Position numbers and translations under genes: made by a program. Source: Argopecten irradians (lineage: Eukaryota > Mollusca > Bivalvia > Pectinida > Pectinidae). Taken from it: DNA of 64,000 nt. The notes below the pieces were generated by a model that did no database searches, was not told the origin of the DNA, and worked only from the letters and a program-made list of their open reading frames with translations. Below are positions 24,991 to 38,000 of this stretch, in pieces; the stretch's first letter is position 1, and each line of letters starts with the position of its first letter. The stretch covers positions 4,219,778 to 4,283,777 of the forward strand of contig NC_091142.1 in assembly GCF_041381155.1 (NCBI RefSeq), in the 5' to 3' direction.

Positions 24991-25180
24991 AATCTGTATT
25001 TGCATATTATAGAGTAATCTACCCTAACGGGTAGGTATTGATTAATACGTCATGTGTTTGTGAGCGTAGCGTCATACTTTACGGAGAAAACGACGTGAAT
25101 TGCGCTCACAAAATAATGACGTAACTATCGAAACCTACCCGCAAGGGAGCTAACTCTGTTATAGGCAAAGTCGGAATACC
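24991..25180. mobile_element. MITE copy 2
   Basis: It has the same organisation as 24176-24365, with GGGTAGGTATTGATT on the left and, in reverse, GGGTAGGTTTCGATAG on the right. The TGACGTCA sites have each lost a base match (TACGTCAT, TGACGTAA). The right edge contains GCAAGGGAGCTAACTC, a phrase common near molluscan repeats. Confidence 0.68.
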
Positions 25181-25879
25181 ATATCAAGTCGGTTATTTTA
25201 GTGGGTGCCGGTAATTTTCGTGGGTCAAAATGTTCGCGATTGACAAAGATAACTAGAAAATCCTATTTTAGAGAATAAAATTTTCGCAATTTGCTTCATA
25301 GTTACAGGTAATTCAACTAATTGATAATATTTTGGGATCAACATTTCGCAATCACATCGAAATCTCGAAAATACAGTCACTCCAAAAATAACCAATTAAA
25401 TGGTATTCCATGATCTTCAAGGCATCTCTTTTACGTTCCTATCATATCAACATTTTCTAAAACGTAAGTACACTTCACCGAGATGATCGAAAAAAAATTT
25501 ATCTTCAAAAATTACCGCAAAAGTACGCCTTGTATTATAAAACGAAAAGGTTAGGAAATAATCCGAATTTAATTTTAAAAATCATTTACAAATTTTCGTA
25601 TAACTTACTTATTTTAAATTCCAAAGAAGAAAACTAATCTTCTAATTGAATATGGGAAATGAGAGGAATATATAATTGTGACAAAAATTAAATTTTAGAC
25701 CAATTTGATGTTTTTGTAAATCTCAAGTGACAGCAAGAATACCAAATAGAAGGTACAAGACCCCTTTGTTGATATCACAAAATCTAATTATGATTCAACT
25801 ATAGTTACATCTAAATACTTTCTTCTACATTATACAATCTACATCGCGCATGAAATGAAAGTACAGTAAAATATATCGG
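25181..25879. other. AT-rich non-coding gap
   Basis: I see no gene, repeat array or RNA in this stretch between the MITE and the retrotransposon. Confidence 0.5.
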
Positions 25880-27255
25880 GGAAGCTAGAGGCCAATAGAC
25901 AAGAGATTGAAGAACACCTGCAGGGGACACACTCTGATGCGAAAAGGAACTTACCGCTTAGAGAGTGTTCCAGAATCCCTTCTTCTGAAGAACCATCAAT
26001 TCAACTCGATACGAAGGAGCCAACTTGGAAGGAGATCACAGAAGTGGTCAGGAAGGCACGGACGGCATCAGCACTAGGACCTAGCGGCATACCATACATG
26101 GCCTACAAGATATGTCCGAAACTCCTGAAACGGTTGTGGAGACTTTTAAAGGTATATATGGAGGAAAGGCAAGATACCGGATAGCTGGTAAAAAGCCGAG
26201 GGAATATTTGTTCCGAAAGAGAAGGATTCTAAGAACATCTCACAATTCAGGACGATTTCTTTACTTGGTGTGGAGGGGAAGATCTTGTTTGCCATACTCG
26301 CCAGACGGATGACAACGTACATGACAGCAAATACGTTGATTCATCTGTGCAGAAAGGAGGGATCCCAGGATTCCCGGGGTGTGTTGAACACACGAGTGCC
26401 ATCACCCAGCTCATCAGGGAAACTAAGATCAAGCACGGAGAACTCACTGTCATCTGGCTGGACCTCGCAAATGCCTATGGATCAATACCACACCAGTTGA
26501 TCCATAATGCGTTGCAGCACTACCACATCAAGGACCACGTCAAGGGAATAATTAGGAGCTATCTCCGCAACATCAAGCTCCGATTCACAGTTGGAAATAT
26601 GACCACAACGTGGAAGACGGTGGAGAAGGGAATCGTCACTGGCTGCACCATTTCGTTGATCCTGCTCGTGATGGGGATAAATCTGATTATCAAGGCAGCT
26701 GACAGAGAAGTAGAGGCCCGAAGACGTCGTCGGGGATTCGACTACCAACCAAAAGAGGCTTCATGGAGTTGACTGTTGAATGGGCAAGAATGAAATTCAA
26801 ACCTAGGAAGTCACGGAGCTAAATCATCAAGAGAAGCAAGGTCACGGAGAAGTTCTCGATGTTTATCCAGGGCGAAGATATTCCCCTTATCGTCAACAAC
26901 CCCATCTGGGAAAGTGGTTTGATACTAGCCTAAATGACTCTAACAACACCAGGAGGCAGCAAGGACAAGTGAAAGAATGACTAAGAACGATCGACAAGAC
27001 AGGACTTCTAGGGACATTCAAGGCGTGTCTCTATAAGTACGGACTTCTACCTCGTCTGACGTGGACGCTCACATTGTATAAGGTTACCACAACGACGGTA
27101 GAGGCACCGGAAAGAACCACCAGCAAGTCCCTGCGAAAATGGCTAGGAGTACCCTCAAGCTTCACGAATGTTGGTCGGTACAGCTCAACAGCCAAACTAC
27201 AGCTCTCAATTTCATCACTGGTTGAGGAGTTCAAGGTGGCTAAGGCAAGACAGGT
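25880..27255 (+). mobile_element. Decayed non-LTR retrotransposon, reverse transcriptase part
   Basis: Across several frames the stretch reads as a reverse transcriptase. A pre-RT block includes ASALGPSGIPYMAYKICPKL. Then come a QFRTISLL-like block (26240-26275), QKGGIPGFPGCVEHTSAIT (26347 onward), IWLDLANAYGSIPH (the first catalytic Asp of RT motif A, near 26460) and EKGIVTGCTISLILL. The thumb region ends with LVEEFKVAKARQVV near 27250. Stops and frameshifts occur throughout. The FxDD box expected after the GCTIS block is not intact; an apparent deletion near 26755-26780 joins FME to LTVEWARM. With the CCHC and endonuclease domains at 27705-28390 this fits the R2/NeSL/HERO type with a restriction-like endonuclease. 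Confidence 0.85.
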
Positions 27256-27613
27256 TGTGGTATAACGATGCCTTGATATGGAAATTTTATTTAAAGATTT
27301 TAGTTAAAGTAAGCTATATATAATTTGATAATATGATTGACTAGTGTGAATATTCTTCAATACAACATATTAAGGTTATTACATATTACATGTTTATGTC
27401 ACAACTGACCAGACACGAACATGTACTCGGACATGTAAAACTGACAAATCTGTCATGTTATGGCTTGGGGACATATACACGACGTATCATATGTATTTCT
27501 GAAATATGTGCCTGAAGAAGATTCACACTGGTCAATCATATTATCAAATTATATAGTTTATTTAACTTAAATCTTTAAATTAAATTTCAATATCAAGGCA
27601 TCGTTATACCACA
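27256..27613. mobile_element. 358-bp MITE with about 100-bp inverted termini inside the retrotransposon
   Basis: The left end reads TGTGGTATAACGATGCCTTG. The right end reversed reads the same, and the arms stay alignable for about 100 bp through TTTGATAATATGATTGAC and AGTGTGAAT. A partial related end (TGTGATACCTTGATATGAAA) follows at about 27618. No transposase frame is present. Target-site duplication is not obvious. Confidence 0.78.
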
Positions 27614-27704
27614 TTAATTGTGATACCTTGATATGAAAATTTAATTTTACTTTTGTAGCATTATGATTTCAAATTTTAACTAATTTGAAACCGTATATCA
27701 GTAA

Positions 27705-28390
27705 ACCTTCATAGATGGGGCTTGACTGAGACTCCACACTGTTCATTGTGCAACCGACCAGGGAACCTTGCGCATGTACTATCAGGATGCAATGTCGCCC
27801 TTACGCAAGGATGCTACAAATGGCACCATGACAAAGTGCTAAGGGAACTGGCTGATATTCTGGAGAGGGAGAGGGTTAAGAAGCGGAAGCCTGCTAAGGG
27901 TTGTACATGCATCAACTTTGTTCGAGGCAGGGGGGGGGACACACTTCTACAACTGTTCAACAGGGGAGAGTTCTTGACGGCGCACAGAACTGGGAGATGA
28001 GGGTCGATCTAGACAGGAGACTGGTACTCCCCGACATCATCCAGACCAATCTGCGCCAGATATCCTCATATGGTGAACGCAGGGAAAGAAGATGGTCATG
28101 TTGGAATTGACAGTTCCATCGGAAGAAAGACGTGAGGAGGCATTTGAACGAAAGAAGGGGAAGTATGAACAATTGGCAGTAGACCGACTGTCAAGAACAG
28201 CAGAGAGGTAGTCTAGCTGGCTGTGGTAGAGACAACAAGACATGAGCTGGAAGCTATCCACAGACGGGGAGTGATTTGGCCGATCACTGTCGACTCGCCA
28301 TCTTGAGGTGGTTCCAGGTTATTAGTCGAAACATTTAGGGAGAGATGGACCTGGCTGATGACGTCTGTGGAGCTGCAATCAAGGGATTAT
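27705..28390 (+). mobile_element. R2-type element C-terminal region: CCHC knuckle and restriction-like endonuclease
   Basis: The frame starting at about 27718 reads WGLTETPHCSLCNRPGNLAH with C-x2-C-x8-H-x4-C (C, C, H, C all present), the CCHC motif found just before the endonuclease in R2-type elements. After a frameshift near 27930 it reads MRVDLDRRLVLPDIIQTNLR. After another come KKMVMLELTVP-like residues, matching the restriction-like endonuclease core that is better preserved at 41467-41679 on the other strand. The element's 3' end (GACGTCTGTGGAGCTGCAAT) lies at about 28355-28400. Confidence 0.82.
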
Positions 28391-28400
28391 ATTATATTTA

Positions 28401-31400
28401 GGAAATATCTGTAACGATCGCACATGGGACAAAAATATAGTCAAGTGGTCTCTATATTGTCCCTTTGGTACCCAGGATTGTGGTCTTATAAAGCAGATAG
28501 TCTTTATACAGGGGTGTTTCTAAGGAAGTAGACGCTACATCGCTGTATTTCGTCTATGGATCGCGTTGATGTCGTGTCGCTTATCGCCTGTCGTCTATGA
28601 CTTGTCGTTTAACTCCTTTATGGTTCATATCGCATTGTCTGATGATTATATGACCTTTTGAAAAGAAAAAATCACATACTAAAGTTCGCAATGCAATCAA
28701 TGTGCTCTACACTCATCTATTTTATCGGGTACTGAAGTTATAGCTGATCGTTACGGAGATTTTCTATTGCTGTCTTGCCTTATCAAATCTTTACTACGGA
28801 GTAATGATGTAAAAAATATGTTAGGAAATAAAATAATCAAGAAGTTCTCCGCCTTTATCGACGATTGACTTCCATTTCAATTCAGTTCAACAACATAGTA
28901 CATATCAACAAACACGCAAGAAAATTCTGTAAACTGACCTATTTTAAGATGTAGTTAATTTTTGCGTACTTCGCCCCCCCAAAAAAGGCGTAAAATTTGA
29001 AATAGATTTATACGCCGTAAACAAAAACAAAAACAATCGGGAACCTTCGGCACTTTCCGTTAAGAGTATTTTCTCGATTACGGAAAGGTTCGCGGTTGAA
29101 AAAAGCTGATTTACTGTAAATTGATTCGAAGAAAATGCGGTTCGCTAATAATCTAGTATTGAGATTTTTCATCAACATTTGTTATCTCCTCATCCGAACT
29201 GATCTTACTTATATTACTTATACGTCGTGTGTTTGAGGGATGGAATATCGGTGACCATTGCAAAAACAAACACAATTCTATGATACTCACAAGTAACGAA
29301 TTAGTCCTTTATGCTTAATAGAGAAGAGAGAGTTTCTCAATTAGGGACCTGATTAAATGAGAGATATTGGTTTTTCATTCTGGCTAGATTTTCGTGGGTG
29401 AAACATTTTGCCGTTATTGTATTTGTTTCATGCTGCTCACGACTTAGCTATACAAGGGCACCAGAAGGTAACCTTTTTTTTCATTTTTGCCATTATGTTT
29501 ATGGTTTAGGTCAGGACATAAAATTACATCAAATGGATTAGTCCCGTTTGTCAGCTGGTGAAGAAAAATCGAGCACTGTTCTGGTAGACGTCTTTGCCAC
29601 CTTACAGAAAACCTTGGTTTCCAAATATAATGATAAGGAAGTCTGTTTCTTCTATGGTCGAGAAATATTTTTGATTTAGTCAGTTAAGTTATTTTTATAA
29701 ATCCTTTAGTCATGATCATCAATTATGTGACAACTAAATGGGGCATGACTGCTTAACACCACAGCATTGTCTTTCTCTTGTAAACAACGTAATGACCTGA
29801 CGCAGTTCCCACTACGAATACAATTTACATATAGAAATTACCTACAGATTTACATATCGAGCTTTAGAAACCTTATTGAGTGTTGGTGTGAAATCGCATT
29901 AAAGATCCGACTGTGGGTTTGTTATCTTGGGGTATAGTGTCCAGCTGTATTGTTTCCGTAATGAAGGTGGCAATGACATCGTCAATGTGACAGAATGAGC
30001 CGTCACGACTCCCATGTCAAGATGGTATTTTCAGGGCCATGAAAGAGACGCCGCGGAAGGAAGTCATTCTACAAACATAGAATTAGAAACGGCATTCCTG
30101 AGATTCCGGATGCAATCGGGACTATCAACAATCACTGATAGCCAGACAGAAGCCCCATTTATTCTTTGTATACGTAGGTGTGGGTAGTGACACTTTTGTT
30201 TATTTTTTCCTTGTTTGGGAAATAGTTTCCATTGTTTCAGATTGTAGTATTGACAAATTTCTTAAGATGAAGAAACTCAAGGTATCCGATTTCTGTCGCG
30301 TTTATTTTAATAAAACCATTTACAGTAAAACCGTATTAAGTGATCTCCTTCATTTAAAGACCACTTTCTGAAAACTTCAAAACCACACAGTCAACCATAG
30401 TGTACCGTTATACGACTCTTTTGATGTACATCAACAGACTAACTGTTTTATTCTGTTGCCTTCAGTTTTACTATGACATAGTCCAGGGGTGTAGAGATCG
30501 TAAGTGATCGTAACCCCTGGAATATGGAGGATGAAGAACCATATACTGGGAAAGCTTGTTATGTTTGAGTGACACAGACCTTGGTCTGATTGAGAAAGAA
30601 ATAAAGGATATTTATCGACTAAATACCATCCACGTCCATAAAACCAAACAAAAGCTACTTCCGGAAAGATCATTATTGGGCAATGAAGCCGTGACTTAAA
30701 GTAAAAGCAACCCAAAAGCTAATATCCTGATACTTAAAACGATCAAATGGGCGAGAAAGCACAGAAAACCTAAGAACACTCTGTGTGTTGAGAATGTCGG
30801 TACTGGACCAGTTTTAGTTGTCACCAAAATCAGCCTGCTATGTGGCGTGCTACTCGATTCGCCCATTGCTCTACCAAGTGTAGAAACAAGCAAATCGGTC
30901 GATATAGAAAGAGACCACACTACCGCACAGTATCCGAGTTTATAGAAGGCATAACATATCTATATTAATAGATAATTTATTATTTTTAGTCGCTTGGAAC
31001 AATGAAAACTGTTAGATGTTACAAACTGGTGTTCCGTTTATACCTTTACATTTTTTTTCAGCTTCTTTTTTGCTTAGAATTTCACATGATCTTTCGTTGA
31101 ATAAACCGTTTATGTTAACTATCAAATGTGCAAAGGAATTCTTTTTTTCTTAACTCACATGATCGATGATAACACAAATAGAACATATATCTGGGTGGGA
31201 GTAAACAAACACTTCTGCAGATGGAGTGAGAGACGGCAAAGTCAATAGATGGAGCGATAAGTAACTTCCGATTGAAAACTTCCGGGTTTTTTGCTGCTCA
31301 TTTTTTGAAATTCAGAATCAATCTTGAATGTTGATTGTAGTATATTTGCTGATTCCGTTATGAATTTTTATATTCATTTGTCAGGAATAGTTTGAAATAT

Positions 31401-32004
31401 TATATTTCAATGGGCAAAACTATAAAATGACATTTAATATCAGACAAATAAGTGCAAATAACGTACAATTCATTTTTGTATACATTCTGGAGACTCAAAC
31501 CTCGAAACTCCAGGAGTTACTTTCACTGTCGTTGAATCCACTCCTGGAATATCTCATCGTAAAAATAAAGGCTTTTCAAGAGAAAAACACAGGCCTGCAG
31601 AGACTTCCTTTAAAGATCACAGGGCTAACGAAGCTAAACTTCAAAACCACACAGTCGACAACAGTATACCGTTGTTCAATTCTTTTAATATTCATCAAAG
31701 GACCAAACACCTGTCTCTTCACACTGAGTTCATTTGCTATGAACAACAGTGAAAGTAACCTCTGGGATATGGTGGATGAACAAGAGCAAAAAACGACATA
31801 TAAATTCCGGAGACTCCTGTAAAAGTACAAGAATAATATCACAGCCAAGCACTGTAGAATAGGAAATCCTTTTGTAGTGTCTCTGTTAGGCGTCACACAA
31901 ATGCTATTCAAATCTTTTAGTATAAACCATAGTAATCATATTCAAGCATTAAATTCACTTTTTTAATTCAAAACGAACTGACACAATTATTTGGGAGGCT
32001 GAAG
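28401..32004. other. Non-coding stretch with dispersed repeats
   Basis: No gene is supported. About 30360-30560 and 31605-31780 share ACTTCAAAACCACACAGTC, then GTATACCGTT/GTGTACCGTT and a GGATGAA(GA)AAC/GGATGAACAAG ending, so they are copies of one repeat. Both carry CCCTGGAATATGG/CTCTGGGATATGG blocks. A related block lies at about 63350-63415. Confidence 0.5.
30440..30560. repeat. Repeat copy with inverted CCAGGGGT / AACCCCTGG boxes
   Basis: GTCCAGGGGTGTAGAGATCG and GATCGTAACCCCTGGAATAT lie about 30 bp apart as an inverted pair. A similar pair occurs at 63367-63405 (AAGGGGTG and AACCCCTGG) and a looser one at 31511-31555 (CCAGGAGT and ACTCCTGG). Confidence 0.5.
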
Positions 32005-35000
32005 TTGGTTCCGAGTTCCGAGTTCCGTTTAAGCTAAACGGAACTCGGAACCAGTTCCGAGTTCCGTTTAAGGATTTTGTTTTTTAAACAAATTTAAAAA
32101 AGTTCAATTTATGTAATTTGAACATATTACAAATGTTTTCTGTTGTGTTTTTTTCATGGATAATTTGTGATAGAGCTAGTTTAAATACGTTTTCAAATAA
32201 CATCTATTTCCGTTTAAGTAAAACGGAACTCGGAACCAGTTCCGTTTAAGGAGATTCTCTATCTTTTTAGATAAAAATTGTCAATGTGCTTTGGACATAT
32301 TAGAAATGTTGCCTGTTGGCTTTTTTAATGGATTAATATTGGTAAATCCTCTTTAATTTAGTTTTCGATCAACTCCCATTTCCGAATTCCGTTTAAGTAA
32401 AACGTTCCGAGTTCCGTTTAATGAAATTTTCTATCATTTTGGATAAAATCATTCTATATGCCTAAGACATATGAGAAATGTTGCCAGTTGTCTTTTATCA
32501 TGGGTTACTAGTGATGGATCTACTTTAATTCAGTTTTTGATCAACTCCTATCTCCCAGTTCCGTTTAAGTAAAACGGAACTCGGAACCAGTTCCGAGTTC
32601 CGTTTAAGGAAATTTTCTATCTATTTAGATGAAATCATTCTATATGCCTTAGACATATGAGCAATGTTGCCTGTTGTCTTTTTTCATCGGTTACTAGTGA
32701 TGAATCCACTTTAATTCGGTTTTCGATCAACTCCTATTTCCCAGTTCCGTTTAAGTAAAACGGAACTCGGAACCAGTTCCGAGTTCCGTTTAAGGAAATT
32801 TTCTATCATTTTAGATAAAATCATTCAATATACCTAAGACATATGAATAATGTTGCCTGTTGTCATTTTTCATGGGTTACTAGTGGCAAATCCACTTTAA
32901 TTTAGTTTTCGATCGACTTCCATTTCCCAGTTCCGTTTAAGTAAAACGGAACTCGGAACCAGTTCCGAGTTCCGTTTAAGGAAATTTTCTATCTATTTAG
33001 ATGAAAATCTTTCTATATACCTAAGACATATGAGAAATGTTGCCTGTTGTCTTTTTTCATAGGTTACTAGTGATGAATCCACTTTAACTCAGTTTTCGAT
33101 CAACTCCTATTTCCCAGTTCCGTTTAAGTAAAACGGAACTCGGAACCAGTTCCGAGTTCCGTTTAAGGAAATTTTCTATCTATTTAAATAAATTCATTCT
33201 ATATGCCTAAGACATATGAGAAATGTTGCCTGTTGTCTTTTTTCATAGGTTACTAGTGATGAATCCACTTTAATTCGGTTTTCGATCAACTCCTATTTCC
33301 CAGTTCCGTTTAAGTAAAACGGAACTCGGAACCAGTTCCGAGTTCCGTTTAAGGAAATTATCTATCTATCATTTTAGATAAAATCATTCAATATACCTAA
33401 GACATATGAATAATGTTGCCTGTTGTCATTTTTCATGGGTTACTAGTGGCAAATCCAATTTAATTTAGTTTTCGATCGACTTCCATTTCCCAGTTCCGTT
33501 TAAGTAAAACGGAACTCGGAACCAGTTCCGAGTTCCGTTTAAGGAAATTTTCTATCTATTTAGATGAAATCATTCTATATACCTAAGACATATGAGAAAT
33601 GTTGCCTATTGTCTTTTTTCATAGGTTACTAGTGATGAATCCACTTTAATTCAGTTTTCGATCAACTCCTATTTCCCAGTTCCGTTTAAGTAAAACGGAA
33701 CTCGGAACCAGTTCCGATCCGTTTAAGGAAATTTTCTATCTATTTAAATAAATTCATTCTATATGCCTAAGACATATGAATAATGTTGCCTGTTGTCATT
33801 TTTCATGGGTTACTAGTGGCAAATCCACTTTAATTCGGTTTTCGATCAGCTCCTATTTCCCAGTTCCGTTTAAGTAAAACGGAACTCGGAACCAGTTCCG
33901 AGTTCCGTTTAAGGAAATTTTCTATCTATTTAGATGAAATCATTCTATATGCCTAAGACATATGAGCAATGTTGCCTGTTGTCTTTTTTCATCGGTTACT
34001 AGTGATGAATCCACTTTAATTCGGTTTTCGATCAACTCCTATTTCCCAGTTCCGTTTAAGGAAATTTTCTATCTATTTAGATAAATTCATTCTATATGCC
34101 TAAGACATATGAGCAATGTTGCCTGTTGTCTTTTTTCATCGGTTACTAGTGATGAATCCACTTTAATTCGGTTTTCGATCAACTCCTATTTCCCAGTTCC
34201 GTTTAAGGAAATTTTCTATCTATTTAGATAAAATCATTCTATATGCCTAAGACATATGAGAAATGTTGTCTGTTGTCTTTTTTCATGGGTTACTAGTGAT
34301 GAATCCACTTTAATTTGGTTTTCGATCAACTCCTATTTCCCAGTTCCGTTTAAGTAAAACGGAACTCGGAACCAGTTCCGAGTTCCGTTTAAGGAAATTT
34401 TCTATCATTTTAGATAAAATCATTCAATATACCTAAGACATATGAATAATGTTGCCTGTTGTCATTTTTCATGGGTTACTAGTGGCAAATCCACTTTAAT
34501 TTAGTTTTCGATCGACTTCCATTTCCCAGTTCCGTTTAAGTAAAACGGAACTCGGAACCAGTTCCGAGTTCCGTTTAAGGAAATTTTCTATCTATTTAGA
34601 TAAAATCATTCTATATACCTAAGACATATGAGAAATGTTGCCAGTTGTCTTTTTTCATGGGTTAATAGTAATGAATCCACTTTAATTCAGTTTTCGATCA
34701 ACTCCTATTTCCCAGTTCCGTTTAAGTAAAACGGAACTCGGAACCAGTTCCGAGTTCCGTTTAAGGAAATTTTCTATCTATTTAAATAAATTCATTCTAT
34801 ATGCCTAAGACATATGAGAAATGTTGCCTGTTGTCTTTTTTCATGGGTTACTAGTGGCAAATCCACTTTAATTCGGTTTTCGATCAGCTCCTATTTCCCA
34901 GTTCTGTTTAAGTAAAACGGAACTCGGAACCAGTTCCGAGTTCCGTTTAAGGAAATTTTCTATCTATTTAGATGAAATCATTCTATATGCCTTAGACATA

Positions 35001-38000
35001 TGAGCAATGTTGCCTGTTGTCTTTTTTCATAGGTTACTAGTGATGAATCCACTTTAATTCGGTTTTCGATCAACTCCTATTTCCCAGTTCCGTTTAAGGA
35101 AATTTTCTATCTATTTAAATAAATTCATTCTATATGCCTAAGACATATGAGCAATGTTGCCTGTTGTCTTTTTTCATCGGTTACTAGTGATGAATCCACT
35201 TTAATTCGGTTTTCGATCAACTCCTATTTCCCAGTTCCGTTTAAGTAAAACGGAACTCGGAACCAGTTCCGAGTTCCGTTTAAGGAAATTTTCTATCATT
35301 TTAGATAAAATCATTCAATATACCTAAGACATATGAATAATGTTGCCTGTTGTCATTTTTCATGGGTTACTAGTGGCAAATCCACTTTAATTTAGTTTTC
35401 GATCGACTTCCATTTCCAGTAAAACGGAACTCGGAACCAGTTCTGAGTTCCGTTTAAGGAAATTTTCTATCTATTTAGATAAAATCATTCTATATACCTA
35501 AGACATATGAGAAATGTTGCCAGTTGTCTTTTTTCATGGGTTAATAGTAATGAATCCACTTTAATTCAGTTTTCGATCAACTCCTATTTCCCAGTTCCGT
35601 TTAAGTAAAACGGAACTCGGAACCAGTTCCGATCCGTTTAAGGAAATTTTCTATCTATTTAAATAAATTCATTCTATATGCCTAAGACATATGAATAATG
35701 TTGCCTGTTGTCATTTTTCATGGGTTACTAGTGGCAAATCTACTTTAATTTAGTTTTCGATCGACTTCCATTTCCCAGTTCCGTTTAAGTAAAACGGAAC
35801 TCGGAACCAGTTCCGAGTTCCGTTTAAGGAAATTTTCTATCTATTTAGATAAAATCATTCTATATGCCTAAGACATATGAGAAATGTTGCCTGTTGTCTT
35901 TTTTCATAGGTTACTAGTGATGAATCCACTTTAATTCGGTTTTCGATCAACTCCTATTTCCCAGTTCCGTTTAAGTAAAACGGAACCAGTTCCGAGTTCC
36001 GTATAAGGAAATTTTCTATCTATTTAGATAAAATCATTCTATATGCCTAAGACATATGAGAAATGTTGCCTGTTGTCTTTTTTCATAGGTTACTAGTGAT
36101 GAATCCACTTTAATTCGGTTTTCGATCAACTCCTATTTCCCAGTTCCGTTTAAGTAAAACGGAACTCGGAACCAGTTCCGAGTTCCGTTTAAGGAAATTT
36201 TCTATCATTTTAGATAAAATCATTCAATATACCTAAGACATATGAATAATGTTGCCTGTTGTCATTTTTCATGGGTTACTAGTGGCAAATCCACTTTAAT
36301 TTAGTTTTCGATCGACTTCCATTTCCCAGTTCCAGTAAAACGGAACTCGGAACCAGTTCCGAGTTCCGTTTAAGGAAATTTTCTATCTATTTAGATAAAA
36401 TCATTCTATATACCTAAGACATATGAGAAATGTTGCCAGTTGTCTTTTTTCATGGGTTACTAGTGATGAATCCACTTTAATTCAGTTTTCGATCAACTCC
36501 TATTTCCCAGTTCCGTTTAAGTAAAACGGAACTCGGAACCAGTTCCGAGTTCCGTTTAAGGAAATTTTCTATCTATTTAAATAAAATCATTCTATATGCC
36601 TAAGACATATGAAAATGTTGCCTGTTGTCTTTTTTCATGGGTTACTAGTGATGAATCCACTTTAATTCGGTTTTCGATCAACTCCTATTTCCCAGTTCCG
36701 TTTAAGTAAAACGGAACTCGGAACCAGTTCCGAGTTCCGTTTAAGGAAATTTTCTATCTATTTAGATAAAATCATTCTATATGCCTAAGACATATGAGAA
36801 ATGTTGCCAGTTGTCTTTTTTCATGGGTTACTAGTGATGAATCCACTTTAATTCAGTTTTCGATCAACTCCTATTTCCCAGTTCCGTTTAAGTAAAACGG
36901 AACTCGGAACCAGTTCCGAGTTCCGTTTAAGGAAATTTTCTATCATTTTAGATAAAATCATTCTATATGCCTAAGACATATGAATAATGTTGCCTGTTGT
37001 CATTTTTCATGGGTTACTAGTGATGAATCCACTTTAATTCGGTTTTTGATCAACTCCTATTTCCCAGTTCCGTTTAAGCTAAACGGAACTCGGAACCAGT
37101 TCCGAGTTCCGTTTAAGTAAAACGGAACTCGGAACCAGTTCCGAGTTCCGTTTAAGGATTTTGTTTTTTAAACAAATTTTAAAAAATTCAATTTATGTAA
37201 TTTGAACATATTACAAATGTTTTCTGTTGTGTTTTTTTCATGGATAATTTGTGATAGAGCTAGTTTAAATACGTTTTCAAATAACATCTATTTCCGTTTA
37301 AGTAAAACGGAACTCGGAACCAGTTCCGTTTAAGGAGATTCTCTATCTTTTTAGATAAAAATTGTCAATGTGCTTTGGACATATAAGAAATGTTGCCTGT
37401 TGGCTTTTTTAATGGATTAATATTGGTAAATCCTCTTTAATTTAGTTTTCGATCAATTCCCATTTCCGAGTTCCGTTTAAGTAAAACGGAACTCGGAACC
37501 AGTTCCGAGTTCCGTTTAAGGAAATTTTCTATCATTTTAGATAAAATCATTCTATATGCCTAAGACATATGAGAAATGTTGCCAGTTGTCTTTTTTCATG
37601 GGTTACTAGTGATGAATCCACTTTAATTCAGTTTTTGATCAACTCCTATTTCCCAGTTCCGTTTAAGTAAAACGGAACTCGGAACCAGTTCCGAGTTCCG
37701 TTTAAGGAAATTTTCTATCTATTTAGATAAAATCATTCTATATGCCTAAGACATATGAGAAATGTTGCCTGTTGTCTTTTTTCATCGGTTACTAGTGATG
37801 AATCCACTTTAATTCAGTTTTCGATCAACTCCCAGTTCCGAGTTCCGTTTAAGGAAATTTTCTATCATTTTGGATAAAATCATTCTATATGCCTAAGACA
37901 TATGAGAAATGTTGCCAGTTGTCTTTTTTCATGGGTTACTAGTGATGAATCCACTTTAATTCAGTTTTCGATCAACTCCTATTTCCCAGTTCCGTTTAAG

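Noticed and set aside
26482-27234. Minus-strand frames opposite the reverse transcriptase
   Set aside because: They are shadows of the plus-strand retrotransposon with no motifs of their own.
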